This document shows positions 52,958-61,568 of a DNA stretch of 64,000 nt, one piece after another (position 1 is the stretch's first letter; each line of letters begins with the position of its first letter). This DNA is from CAUZIZ01 sp965222655 (GTDB taxonomy: Bacteria; Acidobacteriota; UBA6911; RPQK01; JAJDTT01). The translations under genes and the position numbers were made by a program. The stretch covers positions 496,001 to 560,000 of the forward strand of contig CBDCUP010000006.1 in NCBI GenBank assembly GCA_965222655.1, in the 5' to 3' direction. The notes under the pieces are model-generated. The model was not told where the DNA came from, did not search any database, and saw only the letters and a list, made by a program, of their open reading frames with translations.

Positions 52958-53392
52958 ATGAACATCGCAATCGCCTCCGACCACGCCGGATTCCGCTACA
53001 AGGAGCGAATCGCGGCGCTTCTGCAAGACAAAGGACACCAGGTACGTGATTTCGGAACTGACTCTACCGACCCGGTGGACTATCCAGAATTCGTTGGGGC
53101 GGCAGCTCGCGCCGTGGCCAACGGGGAATGCGACCGAGGTATCGTTCTCGGTGGCTCCGGTAACGGGGAAGCAATGGTCGCGAACCGCTACAAGGGCGTC
53201 CGATGCGCTCTCTGTTGGAACGTCGAATCAGCCCGATTGGCCCGCTCCCACAACGATGCCAATGTCCTGGCTCTGGGAGAGCGGCTGCTGACTGAGGCTC
53301 TGGCACTCGAGATCGTCGACGTCTGGCTGGCAACTGAGTTCGAGGGTGGACGGCACCTAAAGCGTATCAAGCAGATTGATGAAGTTGCCTAA
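52958..53392 (+). CDS. rpiB: Ribose-5-phosphate isomerase B (Glu-type)
   Basis: A 144-residue protein with the RpiB/LacAB fold. MNIAIASDHAGFRYKERI is the phosphate-binding N-terminus, DYPEFVGAAARAV follows, and the active-site loop is VLGGSGNGEAMVANRYKGVRCALCWNVESARLARSHNDANVLALGERL. In enterobacterial RpiB a Cys in this loop is the base. Here the loop reads GSGNGE, as in mycobacterial RpiB, where Glu takes that role. The enzyme interconverts ribose 5-phosphate and ribulose 5-phosphate. The ATG at 52,958 follows GAGG. It is divergent from the cupin gene. Confidence 0.92.
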   Translation: MNIAIASDHAGFRYKERIAALLQDKGHQVRDFGTDSTDPVDYPEFVGAAARAVANGECDRGIVLGGSGNGEAMVANRYKGVRCALCWNVESARLARSHNDANVLALGERLLTEALALEIVDVWLATEFEGGRHLKRIKQIDEVA

Positions 53393-53474
53393 CGGCCACG
53401 ACCGTCAGCGAGTGAGCTGTTCGGTATGTGCTGCTCTCCGCTCTCTCGTCGACAGATTGCTCCGTTTCCAGTTC

Positions 53475-53813
53475 TTAGCTGGTTTCGGGTCGTAGCGTCT
53501 GGCAACTCCAGCACTCAGCGAATTGAGCCTCGCTCTCTTCCCCGCACGTCGGGCAGATCCAGGGCGCCCCCTCCGGCTCCGGGAAATCCTTGGAAGAGAT
53601 TGCAGCCAAAACGGCCTGCGATTCCTCGAGATCGGTCTGACTCACCGCCACTTTGACAGCGCCTACCCCGACAGCCGTGGCATACCCCATTGTTCTGATA
53701 TGCTCATCGAGCAATACGGCCTTGATGTCAAAACTCTCGAGAACGTTCTTGGCCACAGTCGCGTTGAAAAACGAACCGGAAAAAACGATGACGAGAGCGT
53801 CCGAGTCAGCCAT
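53475..53813 (-). CDS. DUF2007 protein with C-terminal zinc ribbon
   Basis: A 112-residue protein. The first 75 residues (LVIVFSGSFFNATVAKNVLESFDIKAVLLDEHIRTMGYATAVGVGAVKVAVSQTDLEESQAVLAAI) match the DUF2007 putative signal-transducing domain, related to PII-like folds. The tail CPTCGEESEAQFAECWSCQ holds two CxxC-type pairs that would form a zinc ribbon. The role is unknown. Confidence 0.8.
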   Translation of the reverse strand: MADSDALVIVFSGSFFNATVAKNVLESFDIKAVLLDEHIRTMGYATAVGVGAVKVAVSQTDLEESQAVLAAISSKDFPEPEGAPWICPTCGEESEAQFAECWSCQTLRPETS

Positions 53814-54146
53814 GGCTACCTTCTCTATGCTAACCCATGTCTACTCACAGGAGATGTTCTGGTTTGTCTTGAACGTCTGAAGAACAGGACTCGAGTGAGC
53901 CCAGAGGCTTGTGCGTGTAGGCACGATCTCGGGTTGAGGAGCACAGTCTTGAGATGGGTACTCCACTGAGCCAAACGTAGGGCTAGAATAGAGACCAGGC
54001 ACCCAAATGAAACCGTCCCGCAAGAATACGCTGTTCTGGCTCCCCAGGGTTCTGGGCATCGTTTTCGCCACGTTCCAAGCAGACCTATCGAGCAATTTTT
54101 GAGCCGCACCGCGCAGAAAAATCACACTTCAGCGAGGAGGTAGAAA
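53814..54146. other. Intergenic stretch, nothing recognised
   Basis: About 330 bp between the DUF2007 gene and the secreted protein gene, read divergently. Overlapping short frames on the minus strand have no family features. The promoter of the 54,147 gene must lie here. Confidence 0.5.
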
Positions 54147-54617
54147 ATGAAAAGCCAAACTTTTGTGAGTGTGATTATCTTGATGGTCCTATTGAGCACT
54201 GCCGGACAGGCGGGAGTGATACCGGGAAGGTGGGAAAAGGTCGATGCTCAATCGCGCACCGCGGGGCTGGAGGTCGTCCTCAACTCGGGCGAACGAATCA
54301 ATTGCTTCTTCAAGGGCTCAGACTCAGACAGTCTGACCATTGCGGATCCCGTAGAGGGCGAGCGGCGACTTCCAAAATCAGCCGTTGCACGAATCGAAAC
54401 AGCTCAGGATGGCCGCGATACCCTCGCAGATGGAACACTCATCGGATTTGGCGCTGGGGCTGGGGGTTACCTTGGCCTTCATGCAGCTGCTTGCTGCGCG
54501 CCCGATCAAGCCCATGACCTCTGGGCGGCCCTCACCTTTGGCGGAATCGGTGCCCTTGTGGGCTTCGCTCTTGACATCGTCAGCCGAAGGCCTGAAGTCC
54601 TGTACGTTGCCAGATAG
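54147..54617 (+). CDS. Small secreted or membrane protein, unknown function
   Basis: A 156-residue protein. The ATG has a strong GAGGAGG site upstream, and the signal peptide FVSVIILMVLLSTAGQAG follows. The segment LEVVLNSGERINCFFKGSDSDSLTIADPVEGERRLPKSAVARIET is a small beta-barrel-like domain common in secreted proteins of this phylum. The C-terminal part has glycine-rich hydrophobic stretches (IGFGAGAGGYLGLHAA and FGGIGALVGFALDIVS) that may insert in a membrane. It lies just outside the IS1380 element. Confidence 0.75.
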   Translation: MKSQTFVSVIILMVLLSTAGQAGVIPGRWEKVDAQSRTAGLEVVLNSGERINCFFKGSDSDSLTIADPVEGERRLPKSAVARIETAQDGRDTLADGTLIGFGAGAGGYLGLHAAACCAPDQAHDLWAALTFGGIGALVGFALDIVSRRPEVLYVAR

Positions 54618-54739
54618 GACTGCCCTACCCTCGTGTCTGACTCCCGTGTACGCAACCCCGTCAGGGGCCGCCGATAGGCATGCTCAACTTACCCGATCGC
54701 TCTAGTCCCAAAACAAGTAGATGAAAGTGGATTAAGCCG

Positions 54740-56480
54740 CGTGTAAACACCTGAAATGCCAGACCTGACGGGTATTCTGGAGTTAACAAAGAAACCTCAG
54801 AGAGACCCGAAAGGAGGCATTTCAGGTGAAGAAAAAGCATAGCGCAATCATCCGAAAGCGGGAAGCAGAAGTTGCTGATCGGCTGAGCCCCAGTTGGAAC
54901 GGTGAGGATCCGAAACCGGTCCTCTCGGCCGAAGGCATCAGCTACGAGGTCTCGGAGAAAATTCACGGCGTCAGTTACGGTGGGCTGGGGCTGCTGCGGC
55001 AGATCGTGAAGTGGAGCGGGCTGGGGAAAGCGATTGATCAGGGGGTGAAGTTGTTCAAACGCCACCAGCCGTACCACGAATCGGACACGTGCTGAGCCTG
55101 ATCTACAACGTGGCCACGGGCGGGACCCGCTATCAGGATATCGAAATGCGGCGTCAAAGTGTCAGCTTCCTGGAAGCGGTAGGAGCGGAGAAGATCCCCG
55201 CGCCCAGCACGGCCGGAGATTTTGTGCGCCGCTTCCAAGCGCCGGATGTGATCGATCTGATGGAAGCCGTCAATGAGAGCCGCCGCAAGGTCTGGGCCCA
55301 ACAACCGGCGAGGTTCTTCGAACGGGCGGAGATCGACGTGGATGGCACGATTGCCCCCACCAGCGGGGAATGCAAGGAAGGGATGGAGATCAGCTACGAC
55401 GGGCAGTGGGGCTATGCACCGTTGATCGTGACGCTGGCCCAGACGGGAGAGGTGCTCTATGCCGTCAACCGCTCGGGGAATCGCCCCTCTCATGAGGGAG
55501 CCCCCGAATGGCTGGATCGGAGTATCGAGTTGGTCCGAGAGGCGGGTTTTCGAACGGTGCGCCTGCGCGGGGACACGGATTTTTCGCTGACAGCTCATTT
55601 TGACCGCTGGACGGAAGCGGGCGTGGAATTTGACTTCGGGATGGATGCCCATCCGAGCTTCATCAAGTGGGCCGAGGCGTTGCCGCAAGCGAATTGGAAG
55701 GAGCTGGTGCGCCCCGGCAAGGAGAAAGGAAAAGGGAAAAAGCGGCGCAAGCGGCGCGACAAAGTGAAGCCGGAGATTGTCAAGGAGCGCGGGTTCAAGA
55801 CCCTGAGGCTGGAACGGGAAGAGATCGTGGAGATCGACTACCGTCCGAGCAAAGCGAAGCGAACGTATCGGCTGGTGATCTTGCGCAAGACGATCCTGGT
55901 CGAGAAAGGCCAGAAGCGGCTTCTGCCGCAGACGCGCTATCACTTTTATGTCACGAATATCCCGGCGGCCCAGTTGGGAACGGCGGGAGTGGTTCGGGAA
56001 AACAACCGGCGCTGCAATCAAGAGAACGTCATTGAACAACTCAAGAACGGAGTCGAGGCCCTGCGGATGCCCTCGGATACGCTGGTGGCCAACTGGGCCT
56101 ATCTGGTGATTGCGGCGCAGGCCTGGAATCTGAAGGCCTGGATGGGGTTGGTTCTGCCGGCTCGACTGCAGGCCAGACAGCTGGTGAAGATGGAATATCG
56201 CCGTTTCCTGCGAGAGATCATTGAAATGCCCTGCCAGATTCTGCGGAGGGGCCGACGGTTGGTCTATCGGCTGCTGGATGTCAATGGTTGGAGCCGTCTT
56301 CTCCTGGAAGGCAGTAGGTGGTTGAAACGCCGGCCAGCTACCTGAAACTGAAAGGAGATAAAGAAGCTCTGAGGGTCGCGAGAGCTGGGGAGTAGTGTCT
56401 CTGAAAACGCCGCTCAAGGGGGCAGAATCGCCCCGCATGAGCGATCGCCGTGCAGGAGTGCAGAACACGAGCCGAGGTCT
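54740..56480 (+). mobile_element. IS1380-family element, frameshifted
   Basis: The transposase gene is easily recognised, but I could not find terminal inverted repeats or a target duplication by eye, so the limits are approximate. A 13-bp inverted repeat, CACCTGAAATGCC at about 54,749 and its complement at about 54,815, flanks the likely promoter and the start codon. Confidence 0.6.
54826..56345 (+). pseudogene. IS1380-family transposase with one-base deletion
   Basis: The first frame (54,826-55,095) ends GVKLFKRHQPYHESDTC. The second, entered near 55,083, continues VLSLIYNVATGGTRYQDIEMRRQ, FERAEIDVDGTIAPTSGECKEGMEISYDGQWGYAPLIVTLA, VRLRGDTDFSLTAHFDRW, YHFYVTNI and NRRCNQENVIEQLKNGVEALRMPSD, which is a complete IS1380 catalytic region. 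The natural reading is HESDHVLSLIYN; one C is missing in GACACGTG. IS1380 elements are not known to use programmed frameshifting, so this is probably inactive, or a sequencing error. Confidence 0.88.
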
Positions 56481-56840
56481 AAGGGACTTAGCGGGAAAAT
56501 CTAGAATTTAGGCCTCCAAAACGGCCCCCAGGAGCCGGGAAAGGGGTCTACTTTCCAACTTGCGCTTATTTTGGGTCTAGTAGGCGGCAACAGAGAAAAA
56601 GCCATCTTATTCGGTGACTCGGGGAAGATTATCCGGGAAGTGCTTCGCGGCTGTAACTTCAGACCGATTCGGGAGGTACCGCACAAGAATACGATAGAAA
56701 TCGGCAGTGGTTGGTTCGTTGGCTCTAGTTCGTTTCGGAAGTTCAGTCTGATCGACAGCGTATTGTCAACGCGAAGCGCAATCACCACAAAGAGGGTGAC
56801 ATCCAGCAACAGGAAGGACAAATTCTTGTGCGCATTTGAC
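56346..56840. other. Decayed intergenic sequence
   Basis: About 490 bp after the transposase. Long frames on both strands are shadows without motifs. I see nothing functional before the BlaI relic. Confidence 0.5.
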
Positions 56841-56937
56841 CGAGCGACACCGATCATGCCAACTGTCGAGCGAGGAGCTATCGGACATTCGGCATCTTCT
56901 GGAAGACCTGGAAGGAGATTCCCACGAAAACAATTGA
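56840..56937 (+). pseudogene. BlaI/MecI-type repressor, C-terminal relic
   Basis: The last codons read LSSEELSDIRHLLEDLEGD, then SHENN and a TGA at 56,935-56,937. This is the typical C-terminal helix of BlaI-family repressors (LSxEELxxIRxLLxxLE). The DNA-binding part is missing upstream. Its stop overlaps the start of the BlaR1-like relic, as in intact blaI-blaR1 operons. Confidence 0.5.
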
Positions 56938-57025
56938 TACCCTGGTTGCCCTTCCCCTCTTTCAGACTCTCGGCTGGACAATGATCCACTCTCTGTGGCA
57001 GGGAGCACTGGTGGCATTGTCCATG
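56924..57025 (+). pseudogene. M56/BlaR1-type membrane protein, N-terminal relic
   Basis: The frame reads KTIDTLVALPLFQTLGWTMIHSLWQGALVALSMASA, matching the first transmembrane region of BlaR1-like M56 peptidases, where LGWxLxHSLWQGA is near-invariant. After about 34 codons homology is lost. An AAGGAG lies six bases before ACG at 56,924, where an ATG would be expected. Confidence 0.6.
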
Positions 57026-57081
57026 GCATCCGCGACCAGGGCAACCCCGACCTGCGCTCTCCCGGGAGAGCGGAAGCGGGG

Positions 57082-57501
57082 CTACCGGTCCAACGAAGTT
57101 CCAGCCGCGGTTCTCAGTCTTTCATTGGCGGTCAAGAGCTCGAGTCCATTGATCCGGCGCCGGGCCAGGACGAACGTGGCCAAGTGGAGAGCGTCGAGGG
57201 CTCGGAGGTTCTGAGTCGGTGCTACCGCTTGAGCCAGGTCACAGACCCGGGCCGAGACTTCCCAGACCTCACACTGTTGCCAGAAGGCAGAGAGCTGTCT
57301 TTCCTGGTCCGCCAAGGCACCCTCTGAGAACCGATCGGTTTTTCTGGCACGAAGCAGGGCTCGAGCGCATTCGACTATGCTAAGACGCGACGTCACCAGG
57401 ATCTGAGCCTCCAGGATCTGCTTCTCGACTTCGGCGCTCGTTCCCTTCTCCAGGATTGCCCTCAGAAGCGCCGAGGTCTCAATGTAGATTGCTCGGGGCA
57501 T
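57082..57501 (-). CDS. PIN-domain toxin (VapC-like)
   Basis: A 139-residue PIN-domain ribonuclease. The N-terminus IYIETSALLRAILE has Glu-Thr where Asp-Thr/Ser is usual. The other acids are in SIVECARALLR and LRALDALHLATFVLA, and LLTANERLRTAA closes the fold. The Glu in place of the first Asp is a minor oddity. It follows the Phd-like antitoxin by about 100 bp on the same strand, a longer gap than usual. Confidence 0.85.
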   Translation of the reverse strand: MPRAIYIETSALLRAILEKGTSAEVEKQILEAQILVTSRLSIVECARALLRARKTDRFSEGALADQERQLSAFWQQCEVWEVSARVCDLAQAVAPTQNLRALDALHLATFVLARRRINGLELLTANERLRTAAGTSLDR

Positions 57502-57602
57502 GATTCACTTTGGAGGCCGAATTCTCCGATCGCCCCTGGACGCCTCGGTCGCAAGCCGTGCCAGTACAGGCTTTTAGCCAAGACCGACGATAGAAAACCA
57601 GG

Positions 57603-57902
57603 CTAGTGCTCAGCGCGGAGCTCATCCAGAATCTGGGTAGCCGTTCCTTCGGGCAAGCCCAGTCCATTCAGCTTGCCGAATCGATCTTTCTTGGCTCGCG
57701 AAGATCTCACCAATTCGCCCTGCGAAGCGAGTTCCTCCAGTATCTCCTCCAGAGAATCGACGGGCTGCGACAGCTTCCGAGCCGGCCTCAGTTCTGCGAC
57801 AATCTGATTGTGATCGGTGACCAACACCACTTCGCCTGCCTGTGCTAGTCGAACAAACTGGGAGAGTTTCGCCTTCAACTCCTTGATGCCTACGGCCAAC
57901 AT
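57603..57902 (-). CDS. Phd/YefM-family antitoxin
   Basis: Ninety-nine residues. MLAVGIKELKAKLSQFVRLAQAGEVVLVTDHNQIVAELRPA is the Phd/YefM DNA-binding fold. The C-terminal EEILEELASQGELVRSS region would bind the PIN toxin downstream. The start codon lies 24 bp from the neighbouring relic at 57,927. Confidence 0.87.
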   Translation of the reverse strand: MLAVGIKELKAKLSQFVRLAQAGEVVLVTDHNQIVAELRPARKLSQPVDSLEEILEELASQGELVRSSRAKKDRFGKLNGLGLPEGTATQILDELRAEH

Positions 57903-57926
57903 GATAGCTAGTGTAACTACAAGTAG

Positions 57927-58247
57927 TCACAAAATCAATCCTCTCCTGTAGCGAATCTCCGCGGGGAGTTGTGCGACCTTCAGGTCGACAAACTCGCGGT
58001 CTATGATGTAATGCCTCAGATATCCCTTCACCCCGAAGGCGGCTCTTGCGGTAGCTCTCCTGTAGAGTCCTTGATGGTAGGTTGTCAATCCAACCGAGAC
58101 CTGATCACCGGGATAGAGGGTGTCCAGCGAAGGTTCTGGGGTGACGCGAATAACCAGCTCCTGGCCCCATCGAGGGTCTTCCGGCTCTATTCGAACTCCC
58201 GCAAATAGGGAGGTCCCCAGAGCGAGCATTGCGACAAGATAAAACAT
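57927..58247 (-). CDS. Small secreted protein, possibly a fragment
   Basis: A 106-residue protein with signal peptide FYLVAMLALGTSLFAG followed by VRIEPEDPRWGQELVIRVTPEP. That opening is common at the N-terminus of much longer secreted proteins encoded next to M56/BlaR1 genes in this phylum. With BlaI and BlaR1 relics 900 bp away, I read it as the truncated start of such a protein. The C-terminus is short and unstructured in appearance. Confidence 0.55.
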   Translation of the reverse strand: MFYLVAMLALGTSLFAGVRIEPEDPRWGQELVIRVTPEPSLDTLYPGDQVSVGLTTYHQGLYRRATARAAFGVKGYLRHYIIDREFVDLKVAQLPAEIRYRRGLIL

Positions 58248-58443
58248 CGCGTTTTAGGGTCTACTCGACCCGAACTCAGAACCCAATCGGTCATCGTACT
58301 TCCATGCGTTGATCATCCGTCCTCCTTGCCCTCTAATACGAAGCTCCCTTTCTTGGGTTCCAAACGTAACGCCGATGATTCGTCCCGTCAGGATTTGAGC
58401 CGTCAGGCTCAGACGTCAACTGATAGGGTTACTTCTTGGAATG

Positions 58444-58977
58444 CTAGGGGAGAAAGAAGACGTTCTCGATCCCTTCCCTCTTCAGGAACTGTACTATCTC
58501 TAATCCGTATTTCGAACGGGCTCTCCCATCAAACTGGATCACGATGTCTTTTCCAAAGCTTTTTGCCCTTTCGACGAGCTGGCTTCGGGACAGCTGAGTG
58601 TTTCCTTCCCAGAGGGTGCCTGACTCATCCATCCGAAGGTTAAGTCCGACAGCGAACACGAACTTGACCGTCGTAATGACTGGGACCGCTTGCCCTTTTA
58701 GGGTCGTCGGCTCATAGCGCCACTGCTTTACTGCGTCCACCGCAGCGTCCACCGCAGCCTCCTCCAGCTGGGGGGGACTGCGCAACACCTTGACATTCTG
58801 GACATGTCCTTCTGTGCCGATAGGGACCTGTAGAAACAGCAACCCCTCCCTGACCCCCTCTGGAAATGCTGGCTCAACATGGTGAATGAGTTTCGACTTC
58901 ATCACCTGAGATCCCACCCGAATAGGCCCTTTCGAAGGAGCCGACTGGGCTTGCTCTACCGCACCGCCTCAAGGCAT
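58444..58977 (-). pseudogene. TonB C-terminal plus ExbD-like protein, 5'-truncated
   Basis: The frame is open from about 58,975. It gives AQSAPSKGPIRVGSQVMKSKLIHHVEPAFPEGVREG, then GTEGHVQNVKVLRSP, AAVDAVKQWRYEPTTLKGQAVPV and TTVKFVF, a clear TonB C-terminal domain. A second domain follows, LNLRMDESGTLWEGNTQLSRSQLVERAKSFGKDIVIQFDGRARSKYGLEIVQFLKREGIENVFFLP. It has the pattern of the periplasmic domain of ExbD. The N-terminal anchor or peptidase part is missing, and the frame meets a stop at about 58,978, exactly where the LRR gene begins on the other strand. It is probably a broken gene. Confidence 0.7.
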
Positions 58978-59768
58978 TGCCTCCGGAGTTAGGGAACGCA
59001 AGGAGCCTGCGGATTCTCAGTGTACGACAGAATAGGCTCGAGGGTTCGCTTCCCAAAGAGCTGGGCAATATTGAAAGTCTCGAAACACTGGAGCTACATC
59101 AGAATCGGCTTCCTGGATCGATTCCTCCCGAGTTGGGCAATATCGCGAACCTGGGGGGTTTGCTCCTAAGCCACAATCGGCTCAGTGGAGAAATTCCTCC
59201 GGAGCTGGCGCTCGCCAACCTAACAGGACTGGGACTTAGCAACAACAATCTCACCGGTCCTATCCCGAAGTCACTTGGCAGTGTCTCAACTCTCGGGGGA
59301 CTGGAGCTATCCCACAACCAACTGAGCGGAAGCATTCCCCCAGAGTTAGGAAATATCCGAGAGCTCCACTACATCAACCTGTCATACAATCGCCTGACGG
59401 GCGTTATTCCACCTGAGCTTTCTCGCATCAACCTGGTTTCTCTCGACCTGCGTCACAACCGGCTCGAAGGGAGAATTCCCATCGAGCTCGACCCTCTCCC
59501 CCTGGGGGCGTTTTGGTTCGCCGGAAATCGATTGAAGGGAAAGGTCTCCAGGGGACTCATCCGACACGTGCCCCTCTCTAACCGACATTCGCTCCCGGGC
59601 AGTCTGGATCTGCGCTGGAACGCCCTCTATCCGGAGGATTCGGAGCTGCAGCGCTTTCTGGACGAGGCGCAGGTTGGAGGAGCCTTCGGGTCAACTCAAA
59701 CCGTCCCTCCGACAGACCTTCCGGGGGCAGAAAGCCACGATTCGCGTTGCTCTGGTCAATCCCAATGA
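58977..59768 (+). CDS. Leucine-rich-repeat protein, 5'-truncated and frameshifted
   Basis: The frame opens inside a repeat (LPPELGNARSLRILSVRQNRLEGSLPKELGNIESLETLELHQNRLPGSIPPELGN). It contains about eight plant-type LRRs with the LxGxIPxELGNL pattern. A conserved post-LRR block follows (LDLRWNALYPEDSELQRFLDEAQVGGAFGSTQTVPPTDLPG). No signal peptide or proper start is present; the apparent TTG start is only the first open codon. After a run of five G residues at 59,723-59,727 the correct reading seems to move to the next frame (PGQKATIRVALVNP). The natural protein would be an LRR domain followed by the region described at 59,674. Confidence 0.75.
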   Translation: MPPELGNARSLRILSVRQNRLEGSLPKELGNIESLETLELHQNRLPGSIPPELGNIANLGGLLLSHNRLSGEIPPELALANLTGLGLSNNNLTGPIPKSLGSVSTLGGLELSHNQLSGSIPPELGNIRELHYINLSYNRLTGVIPPELSRINLVSLDLRHNRLEGRIPIELDPLPLGAFWFAGNRLKGKVSRGLIRHVPLSNRHSLPGSLDLRWNALYPEDSELQRFLDEAQVGGAFGSTQTVPPTDLPGAESHDSRCSGQSQ

Positions 59769-60696
59769 TCATTCGATCGAGCTGCAGCTGACCCTCGTCA
59801 GTGACCAACTGAAGTTTCTCGTCGGAACGGAAACGCGGACTGCGGTCCGAAGGATCCCGCCGAAGGGAATGATCCTGGAGACGATCACCCAGCTGTTCGG
59901 AGTCCACGGTTTCTCCAATGCCTACTTGCGGGTGGACGTCTCAGAAGGAGAAGGGGCCGTGGGATTCCAGCTGGTTCAATTCGAGGAGGCCGAGACCCTG
60001 GTGGGTCTCAACGCGCTGACCCCGACCACAAAGGGCAAGCTATTTTCTGCTCAACTCGCTAGCGGACCGGGGGTCTTTACTAGTCTCAAGCTCATCAGTA
60101 CCAGCAACGAAAACCGCAGGATCACGATGCGAGCCGTAGCCGATGATGGTAAGGATCTTGCCGAGCCTACAACTTTCGTTCTGCTGGCAGGGCGCGCGCA
60201 CTTCATCGAGCGCGATCTTTCCGAGATCTACGATTTTCCTGACGGTCTCGTGGTAGGATCGCTCCGCATCGAGGCGGATGGTTCGGGACTTCTGGGAGAT
60301 GTTCTTTTTGGAGACTCGACTTCCCTCAGCTACGCCACCGCCCTCCCCCTGCAAACGAGACCGTTTACCGAAGCAGTTTTCAGCCAAATGGCCGACACCG
60401 CGAGCTTGTTTACGGGTCTGGGTCTCTACAACCCGGGATCAGGGACGGCGAAAGTCACCATTGAGGTGTATTCAGCCTTGGGTATCCTGACCGGCACGGG
60501 GAACATCGAGCTTGGACCCGGCACCAGGACGGCAGAAATGGTCTCGGAGCTGGTCCCGGCGGCGGCGGGGCAGGAGGGAGGTTACATCGTGGTGCAATCG
60601 ACCCAGCCGCTGGTAACCCAACAGCTTTTCGGAGCCTTCGATCAGAGCTTCCTGTCAGCAGTTCCACCCATGGTCCGAAAGAGAACCGAGGACTGA
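59674..60696 (+). CDS. Ig-like secreted protein region, continuation of the LRR protein
   Basis: Meaningful sequence starts near 59,728: GQKATIRVALVNPNDHSIELQLTLVSDQ. It continues for about 320 residues as beta-sandwich-like modules (LVGTETRTAVRRIPPKGMILETI, FTSLKLISTSNENRRITMRAV, FTGLGLYNPGSGTAKVTIEVYSALG) and ends QPLVTQQLFGAFDQSFLSAVPP. If one G of the run at 59,723-59,727 is removed, this joins the LRR frame. I do not recognise a named family. A copy of its last 55 codons is found at 62,521-62,705. Confidence 0.7.
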   Translation: MEEPSGQLKPSLRQTFRGQKATIRVALVNPNDHSIELQLTLVSDQLKFLVGTETRTAVRRIPPKGMILETITQLFGVHGFSNAYLRVDVSEGEGAVGFQLVQFEEAETLVGLNALTPTTKGKLFSAQLASGPGVFTSLKLISTSNENRRITMRAVADDGKDLAEPTTFVLLAGRAHFIERDLSEIYDFPDGLVVGSLRIEADGSGLLGDVLFGDSTSLSYATALPLQTRPFTEAVFSQMADTASLFTGLGLYNPGSGTAKVTIEVYSALGILTGTGNIELGPGTRTAEMVSELVPAAAGQEGGYIVVQSTQPLVTQQLFGAFDQSFLSAVPPMVRKRTED

Positions 60697-61133
60697 GAGC
60701 AGAGTCGATGCCTTCCTGTCTGTCGCCCAACGGCTTGGCAATCAGCTGGCGGCCGAAGGCTGGTCCGCTGCATTGGATTGTTGGGTAGCTCGTTCCCGAA
60801 GGCGCTCTAGAAAAGGATCATTGAGCTCCTGCGAGGCCAGCCAATTCAACTCTTCCTCTAGCCCGCATTTCTCATCGCTGGTCTACTACGTCGCCGCAAT
60901 CATCCGCCCTGGCTGTGTTTCGCTCCGTCGGCCTCCTCGACGTACTGCACGAGTACGACTGCGGGGGCTCGCCACGAGTGGTCTCGGTCGCAAGCCTTGC
61001 CAGGACGGCCCTTGCGGCGCCTCGCTACGACAAGCGATGAGAAATGCGGGCTAGCGTCATACCTTCGATTTCTGCAGAAATTCTATCTCGAATCGATCGC
61101 ATCATGGCGACTGCATCGAATCGCTTCTGGATT
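60697..61133. other. Intergenic stretch, no gene recognised
   Basis: About 440 bp. A segment near 60,982-61,020 (GTCGCAAGCCTTGCCAGGAC) resembles one near 57,550 (GTCGCAAGCCGTGCCAGTAC), so a short dispersed repeat may be present. Nothing else is seen. Confidence 0.45.
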
Positions 61134-61436
61134 CTACTCATCAGACAACACCTCCCGTGGCGTGCGAATTTCGAGCATCGGATAGCCCCAGCGCAGGTTC
61201 ACGGAGTTGTAGCCGTGGATCCGCCGCAAGTTGACGATATGCTTGAAATTCCAGCTCACCAGCACATCAACTCGGGCGACGGTCGCGATGGCGATATGTT
61301 GGGCGTCGGCCCGCATCTTGCCAGTGAGCACCCCTCTAGCAATATAGGCCTCTGCAAGTTCGCTCGCTTCAGCATCGAGCTGAAGAGTCTCGCTGTGCGC
61401 CCCAGATACTGTGCCAAGATGGACATCGGCCTATTC
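61134..61436 (-). pseudogene. PIN-domain protein, C-terminal relic
   Basis: About 100 codons from LQLDAEASELAEAYIARGVLTGKMRADAQHIAIATVARVDVLVSWNFKHIVNLRRIHGYNSVNLRWGYPMLEIRTPREVL. The ADAxHIAxATVAxVDVLVSWNFKHIVN block is a hallmark of one PIN subfamily. The frame meets a stop at about 61,437, so the N-terminal half with the first catalytic Asp is missing. Confidence 0.72.
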
Positions 61437-61568
61437 TACCGTTTTCGCAGTAGATCAGTTTCTGCCACGCAGACTCCTAGCCCGCAGTTGACGTCTTTGG
61501 AGCGGAACATCCGAGGAAGTTTGCAACATCAAGTTGAAGCCGCTCTAACTCTGAGTTAGAATCGAAAC

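Noticed and set aside
55038..56468. 476-residue minus-strand frame opposite the IS1380 transposase
   Set aside because: It is the antisense shadow of a recognised transposase and has no motif or ribosome-binding site.
56571..56984. 137-residue plus-strand frame after the IS1380 element
   Set aside because: No family features. It overlaps the BlaI relic in another frame and has no ribosome-binding site.
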